From assembly GCF_026914185.1 (NCBI RefSeq), contig NC_070570.1, forward strand, positions 1,736,001 through 1,800,000: 64,000 nucleotides of DNA, written 5' to 3'. Position numbers and translations under genes: made by a program. The notes beneath the pieces are model-generated. The model was not told where the DNA came from and ran no database searches. It saw only the letters and a program-made list of their open reading frames with translations. Shown here one piece after another: positions 20,025 to 30,176 of the stretch; within the stretch, counting starts at the first letter, position 1, and every line of letters begins with the position of its first letter. Origin of the DNA: Puccinia triticina (lineage: Eukaryota > Basidiomycota > Pucciniomycetes > Pucciniales > Pucciniaceae).

Positions 20025-21988
20025 ATGGTTATCAGCTTGCTCTCCAGTGTCTCCTCGATTCGCCGAGCCCTCCTCAGTAGTCGCCCCCAAAACCTCCTGC
20101 TTCCGGCCAGAACCAACATTGGCGCGCGACCAAGCCCTTCATTCTCATCGCGGACACTGACGATCAAGTCGTTTAATAAGACCTTGTATACCCCTCTGGC
20201 CGAATACGACGTGAGTCTCTCCTTGCCTCTCTTGTACTTCCACCAGCGAATGTCGATCGCTGACTGCCACTGTCCTTTGCTCCATTGACCGCCCTTTTCT
20301 AGCCGGAAATGCAGAAAATCATCGACGATGAGGCTTACCGTCAATTCTCGGGCTTGGAATTGATTGCATGCGAAAAGTAAGAGTTCATCCACAGAGCAAA
20401 AAGATGCATCCATTTTCCCGATCGATCCCAAAACAGATCCAAGTTGACCAACGAAAGCTCGACTGCTCTCCCTCCATAGCTTGACATCTCTTGCGGTCAT
20501 GCAGGCCAATGGCTCAATCCTCACTAATAAATACCCGGAGGGATTGCCTGGTGCTCGCTACAATGGCGAACATGCCGATAAACTTCAGACTCTTTGCCAA
20601 CAACGCGCTCTGAAGGCTTTTCGACTGGACCCCAAGGTTTGGGGCGTTAACGTACAGCCATATTCTGGATCGACTGCCAAGTAAGTTACCGCAGGAAAAC
20701 CACCCCCAACACAAGAAAGCCGGAAAATTGACCTAGTTGAATGTTAGCTTTGCGGCATACACAGCATTGATTGAACCACAAGACCGAATCATGGGTCTAT
20801 CTGTCTCAGACGGAGGACATCTAACGCATGGCCACTACTCTGCTCAACATAAAATCTCAGCCTCATCGATCTATTTCCAATCGTTCCCTTACAGACTGAA
20901 CCCGGAGAGCAAGCTGATCGATTACGACTACCTAGAACAGACCGCTCAGGTCTACAAACCCAAGATCATCATCAGCGGTGCTAGTGCCTATCCGCGTGAT
21001 TGGGACTACAAACGCTTGAGGAAAATTGCTGATGCCCACGGCGCTTTCTTGATGATGGATGTCAGTCTCGCACGCTCCACTTCTTGATATCACATGCTTT
21101 TTTTTTGTTGCTGACTTTGGGTGTTTGTGCATGTTAGATGGCCCATATCTCAGGATTGATAGCTGGACAAGTGCACAACGACCCGTTTGAGGAGTGTGAT
21201 GTGGTGACGACGACGACGCACAAGACGTTACGAGGACCGCGGGCGGGCCTGATATTTTTCCGAAAGGATAAGGATGAAACGATGGAGGATCGGATCAACA
21301 AGGCAGTGTTCCCGGGCTGCCAGGGCGGGCCACACAGCCACACGATTGGGGCGATAGCGGTGGCCTTGAAGCAGGTGGCTGAGCCGAGCTTCAGGGAGTA
21401 CGCGCAAGCGGTGATCGAGAACTGCAAGGCTCTCGCCGCCAGACTCGTTGAGCTTGGGTACACCCTCCAGACCGGCGGCAGCGACAACCATCTCGTGAAC
21501 TGGGACCTCCGTCCGCTCGGCATCACCGGCTGCAAGGTCGAGAAGATCTGTGATCTATGTTGAGCCCTATTTCCTCAGAAAGACCCTCCATATTTCGCCT
21601 GAAGAGCCTCGCATCAATGCTGAATCTTTCTCGCCCCGACTCCCTCTCTCCAGGCCACATCACTATCAATAAGACTGCCGTCTCTGGTGACAACCCGGCC
21701 CAAGCACCAGGAGGAGTTCGGCTGGGTACCTCGGCACTCACCTCCCGTTCGATGGGCCCCCAGGAGATGGTCGAGGTGGCCAACTTCATGCATCGTGTCG
21801 TCCAGATTTCTCTCATCCTTCAGCAAGAAGCTGGCTCGACACATCTCAAGGATTTCCTGCTTCCTGCTACTCAGGGCGATGGGCACGGAAGACAACTCCT
21901 GAAGCAGTTGCATCATGACGTTGCCCTATTCAGTCAGAAGTTCGGTCTACCAGGTGTTGACGTTAATCAGATCAAATCACCCGTGTGA
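20025..21988 (+). CDS. Serine hydroxymethyltransferase, probably mitochondrial
   Basis: The enzyme (EC 2.1.2.1) uses pyridoxal phosphate to convert serine and tetrahydrofolate to glycine and 5,10-methylene-tetrahydrofolate. Exons 20025-20210, 20303-20376, 20480-20680, 20748-21060, 21138-21558 and 21654-21988 sum to 1530 nt (509 aa), with GT/AG borders throughout. Residues 1-50 are rich in Arg, Ser and Leu and lack acidic residues, like a mitochondrial targeting peptide. The PLP lysine is in VVTTTTHKT (Lys287), with [23 protein letters not shown] and [14 protein letters not shown] also clear. Oddities: LIACEN replaces the usual LIASEN, and the highly conserved RYYGGNE stretch reads RYNGEHAD and is two residues shorter. 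Its core promoter must lie in, or have been displaced by, the transposon that ends 14 bp upstream. Confidence 0.93.
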
Positions 21989-22497
21989 CAATCTGGATAT
22001 GATTTACAAGTTTTTTTTCGTTATCCATCCACGTATGAACTAGATTTACGCTTTATTCATGATCTCTCCTCCTCATCATACGTATCTATTTTTCTCTGGT
22101 TTATTGAACAATGCTGCTTGTGTGTAACTGCTACTAATGAAGACACGAAACAAATGTTGATGTAAAGTATAACCTTGTAATGAAATCTCACTTCTTGATT
22201 GTTTTGATGTAAACCAAGTCTGCCAGTCCTCTGACCTAGACCTCCGTCCTGAGGCGTCCTGGAAGGCCTTCCTGAGTCAGATCTGGATTTCCAGATCCCA
22301 GAGTTCAGGGTCTGCTAGATCCCTTGCCCCCGACCCAATCTCAATCAACCATCATCCCATTTTAATGATTTCTGCCTGTCCAAAGGTGACATGGACAGCT
22401 TCCACTTCACCTAACAATCAGTTTCATTAGCTTGTTGAGACAGAGGAGCCAGCAATGCTTTTTTTTCTTCTTCGGAATGTGGGGCAGTTGATCTGAC
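21989..22497. other. SHMT 3' region and intergenic sequence
   Basis: The probable 3' UTR of SHMT is followed by sequence with no recognised feature. TCAGATCTGGATTTCCAGATC near 22278 is a small palindrome. Confidence 0.45.
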
Positions 22498-23660
22498 ACC
22501 AGGGGAGAATTTGACACACTCTCCAGAGAGTGCCTAACTGTAATTTTATGTGGTTCTGGGTCTGATGTAAGTCAGATATGTATTAGGAAATGATTGCTAA
22601 ATTATTCAGAAGTCAATGGGAAGTCTGTTATAATTTATGAGGAAGTATCAAAGGACCTCATGCAATGTTGTACAGAACTTATAATTCTTTAAGGATAACT
22701 CAATTACAACATATGTTGAAATGATAGTTACTCAATGCCCAAATATTAATCATTTATGGTAAATTTATGTTGATCAATTTCTCCATGTGCAAGGGGTTTC
22801 ACACAACATAAATGTGACTTACTGGGGCTTTAATGGCTTTCTGACCAGTTTTTACTTGTCATGGAGCTGTGAAAGGCCCCTCTGGTGATCTGTTGCTCCA
22901 ATGTACATGCGTACACAAGGGTGAAATTGGCAAAATGGAAAACAGCTCACATGCATGTGCATGGAGACATTGGAAAACAACAAAAAAACACAAAAACAAC
23001 TTACAAGCTTATATGTGTTAAGAAGCCAGGTTGTCTAACTGAAATATGGTACCACAAACCTCCAAGCTTGACTTGAGTCATGCTTTCACCCTATTTTCAT
23101 CCTTTTTTGGCTCAAGTCTAGATGATACCTGCCTTTTTTAGGGAAACAAGCCAATTCAGATGGGTTTTTCACATCATTTTAACCAGGGTGTACATGTTGT
23201 TTATCTGAAAGAGGCCCAGCTTTAAATTTGTAGCAACCTTTTATGCGCGCAGATTAGGGGAAAATACACCTTCATGAGCATGTGAATAATATGAATTTAA
23301 CCCCAAGAAATCATCCCAATCAACTATGGTATTCAAAATTGCATAAGATTTTTTTACATAAAATCATAAACTGCAATTTTGGCTGGGAGATGTCACTTAA
23401 AGTTTTATGCATGTCGACATCTCCCAGCCAAAATTGGCTTTATGATTTTATGTAAATAGCAACATATGCAATTTTGAATACCATAAACAAACAGTTCAAA
23501 GTGAATTATGATTTGATTTTGGTCATTGTGTCCTAGTGGTTTCAACTGTGTTCTGATTAAGTTCCAGTTGAATTCTGCATGAATTCTGGATGATTTATGG
23601 ATGAATTTGATCCTTATAAGGATCAGTTTCAGATCAGTTGTGGATTAGTTCCAGAATGTT
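22498..23660. repeat. Dispersed repeat, family with CACTCTCCAGAGAGTG ends, copy 1
   Basis: The left end reads CACCAGGGGAGAATTTGACA then CACTCTCCAGAGAGTG. Much of the following 1.1 kb recurs in the same orientation at 48612-49565 (for example CATGCATGTGCATGGAGACA and the following A-rich tract), and the first 0.2 kb at 36665. The inverse terminus is kept at 49530-49565 in the other copy, so the family is an inverted-repeat DNA element. The right end of this copy is lost. A fold-back element is inserted at 23325-23485. Confidence 0.7.
23325..23485. mobile_element. Fold-back element, 161 bp, TSD AAC, with an empty site in the window
   Basis: The arms start TATGGTATTCAAAATTGCATA and end with its inverse, and continue through TTTTGGCTGGGAGATGTC and its complement, so almost the whole element forms one hairpin. 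AAC lies on both sides (23322-23324, 23486-23488). The related repeat copy near 49302 reads ATCAACAAACAG with no insert, which is the pre-insertion site. Confidence 0.88.
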
Positions 23661-24119
23661 TTATTAAACCTATTGGCGGATAGTGCTTGGGCTCCTTCTG
23701 TTCCATTGATCAAGCCACTCCTGGCCGTCAGAGATGACCTCAAACAGAGTGTTGTCCTGCTGAGGGGGGGAGTGGGAGATGGATTCTTGGTGACGGGGTG
23801 AATGAGCCTATGGCTATTCGCGTCCTGGAGCTTGGTTGCAGACACTTTGACGGGGTGGGTGGGCAGGGCCTTGTTGAGGTGGGCAGCACCACCCGGTACT
23901 AGAGGTCAATGAGCTGAGCTTGGCCGTCTTGTTAAATCGCTGTGTGTGTATCAACTAGATTGGTCGGCTAGCTGAGCAGTCCGGCGGGGAACAGATTGCT
24001 CAGTTCCTTCTCGAGGCCGCCGACAGAGTAGGCGATCAGAATTTCCTTTCTGGATGACAAGCTGGGGAAGGCTCACAGGTCGGGTCTGGCTCGAGTTCAT
24101 TGTGTGAAATTGGGTGCGC
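23661..24119. other. Unassigned sequence upstream of the Copia element
   Basis: A 66-aa minus-strand frame at 23645-23845 has no known domain. A minus-strand frame also crosses the Copia insertion point when the element is removed (from about 30155 to 23960), but nothing homologous is recognised. Confidence 0.35.
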
Positions 24120-24124
24120 CAGCG

Positions 24125-24302
24125 TGAAGAGCTAGGATATCAGGATAATGCGAGAATGAGATGAAGAACTCCCCCAAGGGAAAAATAAGATTGCTGAGAA
24201 TGTAGAATATATATACAAAGATGATTATGTAATTGTGTTGACGAGCTAAAACTATATAAAACTATGGCAGTTATGTAATATGTAAAGAGACCTGCCATAA
24301 CA
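24125..24302 (-). repeat. Copia 3' LTR
   Basis: 178 bp, bounded by TG and CA (plus strand TGAAGAGC to CCATAACA). It matches the other LTR except for one G/A difference near 24155 and contains the uninterrupted site (GAATATATATACAAAG) where the 5' copy carries a MITE. Confidence 0.95.
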
Positions 24303-24312
24303 CTCCCCCCCT
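24303..24312 (-). other. Copia polypurine tract
   Basis: Directly next to the 3' LTR the minus strand reads GAGGGGGGAG, a purine run of the kind used to prime plus-strand DNA synthesis. Confidence 0.75.
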
Positions 24313-24533
24313 CGACAACACCAGAGAGAAAAACAAAATGAAACAACAAAGAAAAAAGTGAAACAGAAAAAAGGAAGAACGAGCAAAGTGAAGAATAACC
24401 AAGGATAAGAATGTGAATGAGACAGAAAAATACAAAGAAGAAAGAAGAAAAAATGAAAGAGGGATCCAGAGAAACGAGTCGAGCCGAGAGAACCTGAGTC
24501 ATCGAACGGCCAAAAAATATAAAGCAGAAATGG

Positions 24534-25890
24534 TTAACTTCCTGCAAAATCATCAACGGACTGATGTTGAGGGCCTGGAAGGAGACGGACAGATGCGGGG
24601 GGCGCATGTTCGTCGCCGCTAGCGCATACTGACCCCCCTGTACTTGCCATAGCTTGTGATGGGTTTCTCAAACCCATCTGAGTGGCAAACTCAACGACCT
24701 TCCTCCATCCAAGGGCCTTGGTGAAAATGTCGGCAAGCTGAAGGTCGGTCGAAACCCAATCCAGACGGACTTTCTCGCGGTACAGAAGTTCATTGATAGT
24801 GTGAAATTCACGATCAATGTGACGATGTTCCTTCCGAGTCCCGCAATCTTTGCTGATGTACACCGCCGCCTTGTTGTCGGAAAGAAGAAGAGGTGACGCG
24901 ACCGGGAAGAATTTTGAGAGGAGAGAAGACACATAGCAAGCATCCTTAGACGCCAAAGACAGTGCCATGTACTCAGCCTGGCATGTCGACCGCGCGCAGC
25001 ATGTTTGCCGTTTGGACGCCCAGGAAACAGGCGCTCCCCACGCCGTCGAAATGAAGCCATGAACAGATCTAGAACCTTCCCCGCCCCAGTTGGCATCGAC
25101 GAAGGTGGTGACACATTCGGAGACCGCGCCAGTCGCGATGATTGGAAGGGAAGAAGCAGCCGTAAACCTGACGTAGCAGACTAGATGATCAAGCGCCGTC
25201 CAATGCGAGTCATCCGGAGCCATTGAAAATCGTGCAAGAAAGTTTACCGCAAAGGTGATGTCGGGTCGAGAGCCTTGAGACAAATAGAGCAAGCAACTGA
25301 TGACAGAAAGATATGGTTTGCTCATCTCAGTAGACGGGTTAGACTGCAAATCAGAAGAAGCAATGGGAGTCCTGGTCTTGATGTTTGAAGGCATGAGAGA
25401 AGTGATTTTCTCAACTAGAAGAGGCTGATCGAGGCAAAAACCACCAGGGACCTCACGTACTCGCAACCCAACAATGCTGGAGAGTTGCTGATCCCATTTG
25501 AGATCCAGAACAGCGTCCAGTCTTGCCTTGAGCCGATCCAACAATGGTTTTGAACTTGCAGTGAAAATACCGTCGTCGACGTGGACCCACAAGAAAGCCA
25601 TGTCGACACCGTCGCGATATACATAGGTAGACTGGTCTTCTAGATTGGAAAGGAAACCAATCGTTGCAAGCCGGTTTTTTAGATGCATCCACCAACAACG
25701 GCTAACCTGACGCGTGCCGTACAACGCCTTGCGGAGTTTCAGAACACAATTAGGTGATATTTTGATGCCAGGAGGAGGACGAATATAAACGTTGTAGTCG
25801 ATGTCGCTGTGGAGAAAAGCGGACTTGACGTCAAAAGACGCCACTGGCCAGGAGAAACGCGACGCAAGGAGGTAAAAGTAGGAGTCGGGG
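24534..25890 (-). pseudogene. Copia pol, reverse transcriptase and RNase H part (frame-shifted from upstream pol)
   Basis: The open frame from 25844 to 24534 (436 aa) contains the reverse transcriptase motifs FDVKSAFLHSDI, ALYGTRQ and the catalytic WVHVDDG, then RNase H with FVDANWGG, CQAEYMALSLA, LLSDNKAAV and RHIDREFH, ending with LADIFTKAL. Upstream, the sense frame continues to about 25875 as LLASRFSWPVASFD, one frame away from the integrase frame. The shift therefore lies between the TFTSL of the upstream frame and this segment. Catalytic aspartates are present but the protein cannot be made as one polyprotein from this copy. Confidence 0.9.
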
Positions 25891-27832
25891 CAAAAGTCTC
25901 CCCTACGTTGACCCCGTGAATTTGACGGAACCCCTGAGCGACGATGCGTGCCTTGAAACGAATAACAACGCCCTCTTGATTACGCTTAACAGCAAAAACC
26001 CACCGGCAATTCAGAATTTCCAGACGAGATGAGATTGGAACCTCGTCCCAAACGTGAAGAGAAACCATCATTCCAACCTCGTTGTCACAAGCTTTCAACC
26101 ATTGGACGCCGGAATCAGATTTAACCGCCTGATTGTACGTCTCCGGCGCATCGGAAATGAAAGGTGCCACTGAGACAGCGGATTCCAGGCATGCATCCTG
26201 GATGTCAAACTCCCGCATCAACGAAAAATCACCTAGACGGCGAACTTGAATAGAACTGAGAACCGCAGTGATTGTCGTAGAATTGGAAACCATGTAGGGC
26301 AATTTGTCTTCATGAAAAGCCACCAACGCCCCGCGCTCCAAGCAGTTCTTTACTGGATCCCATAAGACCCAGCCATGAGAAACCTCCGATATGCCAACGT
26401 GGATCAGTTCCCGTGCCCTAGGAACGAACTGTTTGGGATAATTGAGATCGTGTAGGTAAGCTTTACAACCAAACACACGTATCATGTCGAGAGATGGTTT
26501 GGATTTGATACAAAGCTCATACGGGGTCTTTGAGGAACCGTCGTGTACAACTCGGTTGAATACAAATGTGGCGTGTTTGAGGGCCTGAAACCAAAGACTT
26601 TCCGGAAGTCGTGCATGGACCAGGAGAGTTTGAGCCATGTCAAGAAGACTTCGATTGGTGCGCTCCACACTTCCATTCTGATGATGCTCGTAGGGAATGG
26701 ACATCTCATGACGAATCTGGTTGTCTTTGAGGAATGTATTGAATTTATTGGAGACGAACTCGCCGCCGTTATCGGAGCGGATGCACAGAAGTTCGTGGCC
26801 TGTGTGTTTCCGGAAATTAAGAACCCATTCAATAACCGACAAAGCCGCATCTGCTTTGCGTTTGAGGCCAAAGGTGGATGTCATTCGGGAAAAAATGTTG
26901 TGGATTACCAAACCATAGACGCTACCGTCGACAGCCGGAGGAAAGGGTCCGACCAGGTCCACAGCCACAATGGCCCCAGGTTTGTCTGCAATACCTCGAC
27001 TGGGGGAATGAATAGGGACATGGCGACTCTTTGAGAGGGAACACGAAGTGCATTTCTTTGAAGTAGAATTGAAACGCTTCTCAGGAAGCCCATACACAGA
27101 ATCATGCATAATGGTACGATTGATGGTTCGAACTGCCAAGTGACCCAGTCGGAGATGCCAAACTCTGGATGAAACACTGGCTAGAGAGGGAACCGGAGTA
27201 GAAGAAGGGGTGGAAAAGGAAGGGGAAACACTGGAAGAGATAAACCATCTATAGTTGTCGACATACAAGGAAAAAATAGAGTCTGATTGGCGGAAAATGA
27301 AACAGCTGTTGTTGAATGAAACACTACCGTCCCAATGATCAAAGAAACCGACGGAGAGAACCGTGCCACGAACGCCCGAACAAAATAAAACTTGACTCAG
27401 GTGAAGATCGCCTTGATCCGTCTTGATGATAATGTCGCCAACTCCGCCTACGGAAAGGCATTCTTCGGAAGCCACGCAGAGGCGTATATTAGTAGGCCGA
27501 AATGTGACAAATAGGTCACGACGTGACGTTACATGATTGGTAGCGCCAGTGTCAACCAGGACATCATCAGATTTGTCAGGAGCCGCTGAGATAGAAGCCA
27601 AGGAGTTGTCTGTCGTTTGAAGCCGATTGGAGAGAACCGAAGACTTCTTGGGCCTCCACCCTGGAATCTTCAAGCGGGGGTCATCCAGAGGCGGAAGTCC
27701 TGCCTTAGAGCCAGGACAGTCAGGAGCCCAGTGGCCCCAATCCCAACAGGAGCTGCAAGGATTATCCGGAGTGATCCACTGAGAACCCCAGCTGTCAGCC
27801 GGAAGAGAACCGTGAGAGCCAGTTGTTGGAAG
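25739..27832 (-). pseudogene. Copia pol, zinc knuckle, protease and integrase part
   Basis: In the same frame as gag but after its TGA, this segment starts with a zinc knuckle (CSSCWDWGHWAPDC, near 27700-27740), then the aspartic protease DTGATNHV, the integrase zinc-binding HLRLGH with CTSC, and the integrase catalytic triad: VDLVGPF, IRSDNGGEF and NGSVERTNRSL. It runs into the start of reverse transcriptase (NCRWVFAVKRNQEG, KARIVAQGF) and leaves frame soon after. A normal Copia element has all this joined to gag in one reading frame. Confidence 0.9.
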
Positions 27833-29059
27833 TCATCCACGTGGTGCAGACCCTCTTCCCGAACGGCCCCCGTGTTGCCTTCCTCCTTGTCCTTGTTGAG
27901 CCGACATCGCCATCATCGCCGGGCGAGACCCAGAGACCTTCGATGATTGATCGACCCAAGTAGCAACGTTCAATAAGTCAGACCCGGAAACATTGACATT
28001 GGGAGAAATGGTGAATCGAGAATCCATCGCGTTGGCCACTTCGCTGCCGTAACGAATAAGAGCTGCATGAAAGACAAAACACAGAAGCTTATCTGTTGTC
28101 CAGCCTCCAATGCGCTCCTCGACATCCAGCAGACCCCGTTTAAAGGACTCATAGCTTGCCGCGACGGAGTCCGAAGCGTCGTCCGTAGTCCTGGCCAATC
28201 CAATCCATCGCGCAAGAAGCATTGACCAGGAGGACCCCGCAAAACGATCTTGAAGGGAGGTCCAGGCGCCGTAAGCAGTCATGCCGTGGAGAGATGGTCG
28301 AAGAGCCGGATCAATGGAGGCCTTGATGACCGTCAATACGCCTAGCGCCGTCGAAGCATCCTCCTCAAACAGACACTGGTTAAAGTAATCTTCCCGGCGA
28401 GTAACGGTGGCGACCAACTCCCTCAAGGCCGCAGACCAAGCCGGAAAATTCGACCCGTCAATAGACAGGGAAGGTTGGATGTCCTTCCCTAGTTGTTGCC
28501 ATTTGAGTTGACTGGACGCCGAGGACCCGGGAGAGGAGTTGTTGGTAAGAGCCCGGACCAAAAGAATCTTCAAGACGTCCTCATTTAAACCGTCAAAGCC
28601 TCCCGGACCAATAGCCTTTCGGAGGACGTCGTCAACAGAAGTCAAAGAGGGAGACGGTTGAGGAAGATGGGGAGAAGGTTTTGGTGAAGGCGGATCCGGG
28701 AAATCGCGAGCTTTTCCTTTGTCGGACGGGCCAGGTTGAGGGGACCGACGTTCACCAACGGGGATTGGCGGCATCGGGGAGGGTGACTTGGTCGGAGGAA
28801 CAGAGGGACGGAAATTGGGACACATGGTTGCAGGAATCGAAGAGGTTGGGGGGCTAGGATCGGAAAAACAAATAGACGGAGTGTTGACGGGATCTAGGGG
28901 AAAGGAACCAGGTACGGCGGAATGTGAACTATCACCGTTGTCGGACATAGAGTGGAAAGAAGAGACAGAGTTCGAAGATGCAGGAGATCTCGGAGGGGTA
29001 ACTCGTGCGGAGAAGTCAGGGATGATAACTTCAGGATTCCGGGAACGAGTATGAACCAT
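27833..29059 (-). CDS. Copia gag-like protein, cut by an in-frame TGA
   Basis: The 408-aa frame begins MVHTRSRNPEV. Residues 60-140 are proline/serine-rich; from about 190 on the sequence follows Copia gag (FPAWSAALRELVATV, AWTSLQDRFAG, SYESFKRGLLDVEERIGG). It ends in an RG/GR-rich tail (GGRSGRGSAPRG) directly followed by TGA and then the zinc knuckle in the same frame. The stop context is TGA-C, a relatively leaky context in eukaryotes, so either a recent CGA-to-TGA mutation or programmed readthrough would explain it. Mutation is more likely because pol is also frame-shifted. Confidence 0.85.
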   Translation of the reverse strand: MVHTRSRNPEVIIPDFSARVTPPRSPASSNSVSSFHSMSDNGDSSHSAVPGSFPLDPVNTPSICFSDPSPPTSSIPATMCPNFRPSVPPTKSPSPMPPIPVGERRSPQPGPSDKGKARDFPDPPSPKPSPHLPQPSPSLTSVDDVLRKAIGPGGFDGLNEDVLKILLVRALTNNSSPGSSASSQLKWQQLGKDIQPSLSIDGSNFPAWSAALRELVATVTRREDYFNQCLFEEDASTALGVLTVIKASIDPALRPSLHGMTAYGAWTSLQDRFAGSSWSMLLARWIGLARTTDDASDSVAASYESFKRGLLDVEERIGGWTTDKLLCFVFHAALIRYGSEVANAMDSRFTISPNVNVSGSDLLNVATWVDQSSKVSGSRPAMMAMSAQQGQGGRQHGGRSGRGSAPRG

Positions 29060-29158
29060 AAAAATAAGGAATATATCAAGCTTTGCAGGAATAGACGCAA
29101 AGCTAAGAAGAAAGTTTATGAGGAGTAGAGTTCACTGGATACCCGCTGGTGACAGCGC

Positions 29159-29170
29159 GGGCTCATAACC
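29159..29170 (-). other. Copia primer-binding site, internal initiator-Met tRNA type
   Basis: Directly inside the 5' LTR the minus strand reads GGTTATGAGCCC, the complement of GGGCTCATAACC. That is the anticodon stem-loop of eukaryotic initiator methionine tRNA (CAU anticodon). Half-tRNA priming from this region is known for Drosophila copia and several fungal and plant Copia elements. The match is short and read by eye. Confidence 0.65.
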
Positions 29171-29982
29171 TGAAGAGCTAGGATATCAGGATAATGCAAG
29201 AATGAGATGAAGAACTCCCCCAAGGGAAAAATAAGATTGCTGAGAATGTAGAATACAGTGCCCCCCACGACTTCTCAACTACCCCGCACCTGCAAAAAAA
29301 AATTGAACTTTGAACAATGTGTTCAAAGTCACCAGACATGTATCACATGTAAACTATACATTTTTGAGCCCTAATGAAGTAGGAGAACTCAAAAATATAA
29401 CTTTGAAGTCTGTGCAATGCCTCAAAAAAAAGTTTCATTTTTTTCAGATGCAAAATTTGGAACAGCTGGTTTTAAGACCATAGTATGTGGTTACAGACAT
29501 GTACTATGGACTTATAAAATATTTATTATGTATTTAGAGACTAAATTATCTATGTACATACATACTACAGGTGTAGATATTTATGTAAATATGTAGCTCC
29601 TTAGTTATTGATGATTGCCATATCCATCAGTACACTCTTTGGAATGTGGCAATGTGAAGAATATTTCTTCATTGCTCTCTTGGCAGCAAGTCCAGTGAAA
29701 TTTCAATGAATTTGGACTATTATCATGCATGTTACCAGGTCTGGTTGGTGAAATGTGACATTTGCATCAAAAAATGTGCCAAAAAGAGCCCAGCATCAGC
29801 CCACTTTTAAAAGAATTTTTAGAAAAAAAAAACTCCAAAATTTGGAACCTCCCTGTAGGGGTAGTTGAGAAGTCGTGGGGGGCACTGTATATATACAAAG
29901 ATGATTATGTAATTGTGTTGACGAGCTAAAACTATATAAAACTATGGCAGTTATGTAATATGTAAAGAGACCTGCCATAACA
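29171..29982 (-). repeat. Copia 5' LTR, interrupted by a MITE
   Basis: The LTR halves are 29171-29255 and 29888-29982, joined without loss when the insert (29256-29887) and one TA are removed. TG/CA ends are intact, followed by the target duplication CAGCG. Confidence 0.95.
29256..29887. mobile_element. Tc1/mariner-like MITE, 632 bp, perfect 30-bp TIRs, TSD TA
   Basis: The ends are perfect inverted repeats of 30 bp starting CAGTGCCCCCCACGACTTCT. TA lies at both borders (29254-29255, 29888-29889). The other LTR of the same Copia element preserves the exact empty site, so the borders are certain. The interior is AT-rich and codes for nothing recognisable. The element inserted after the Copia element did. 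Confidence 0.95.
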
Positions 29983-30176
29983 CAGCGAAGTTGCAGGCTG
30001 TTGGAGAATGAGCCGATGCTGTAGGGTTCCCCCGTGGACCTACCGAGCATGTGCGGGACAGCCCTGAAGGAATACCACCAATCTGAATCCATCACCACCT
30101 TCAACTTCCAGGTTGGCGACGCACCCCAGACATTCTCAAGCAAACAACCGACGATACATCGATAGTCCGTTTAGCA

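Larger units (their letters stand above)
24125..29982 (-). mobile_element. Ty1/Copia LTR retrotransposon, 5-bp TSD CAGCG
   Basis: Two LTRs (24125-24302 and 29171-29982) enclose gag, protease, integrase, reverse transcriptase and RNase H, in that order on the minus strand; integrase before reverse transcriptase defines Copia. CAGCG flanks both sides (24120-24124, 29983-29987). Apart from a 632-bp MITE in the 5' LTR, the 178-bp LTRs differ at one position, so the insertion is young. The coding region is nevertheless broken by one in-frame TGA (27833-27835) and one frameshift near 25860-25890. Without the MITE the element is about 5.2 kb, normal for Copia. Its 5' LTR lies 195 bp upstream of PRP22, in opposite orientation. 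Confidence 0.95.

Noticed and set aside
29147..29170. Possible tRNA gene
   Set aside because: Only the anticodon-loop segment matches initiator tRNA; its position beside the LTR makes it a primer-binding site.
23960..30155. Minus-strand frame that becomes continuous across the Copia insertion site
   Set aside because: The join at CAGCG is open, but the protein has no recognisable domain and half of it lies in the PRP22 leader; open by chance cannot be excluded.
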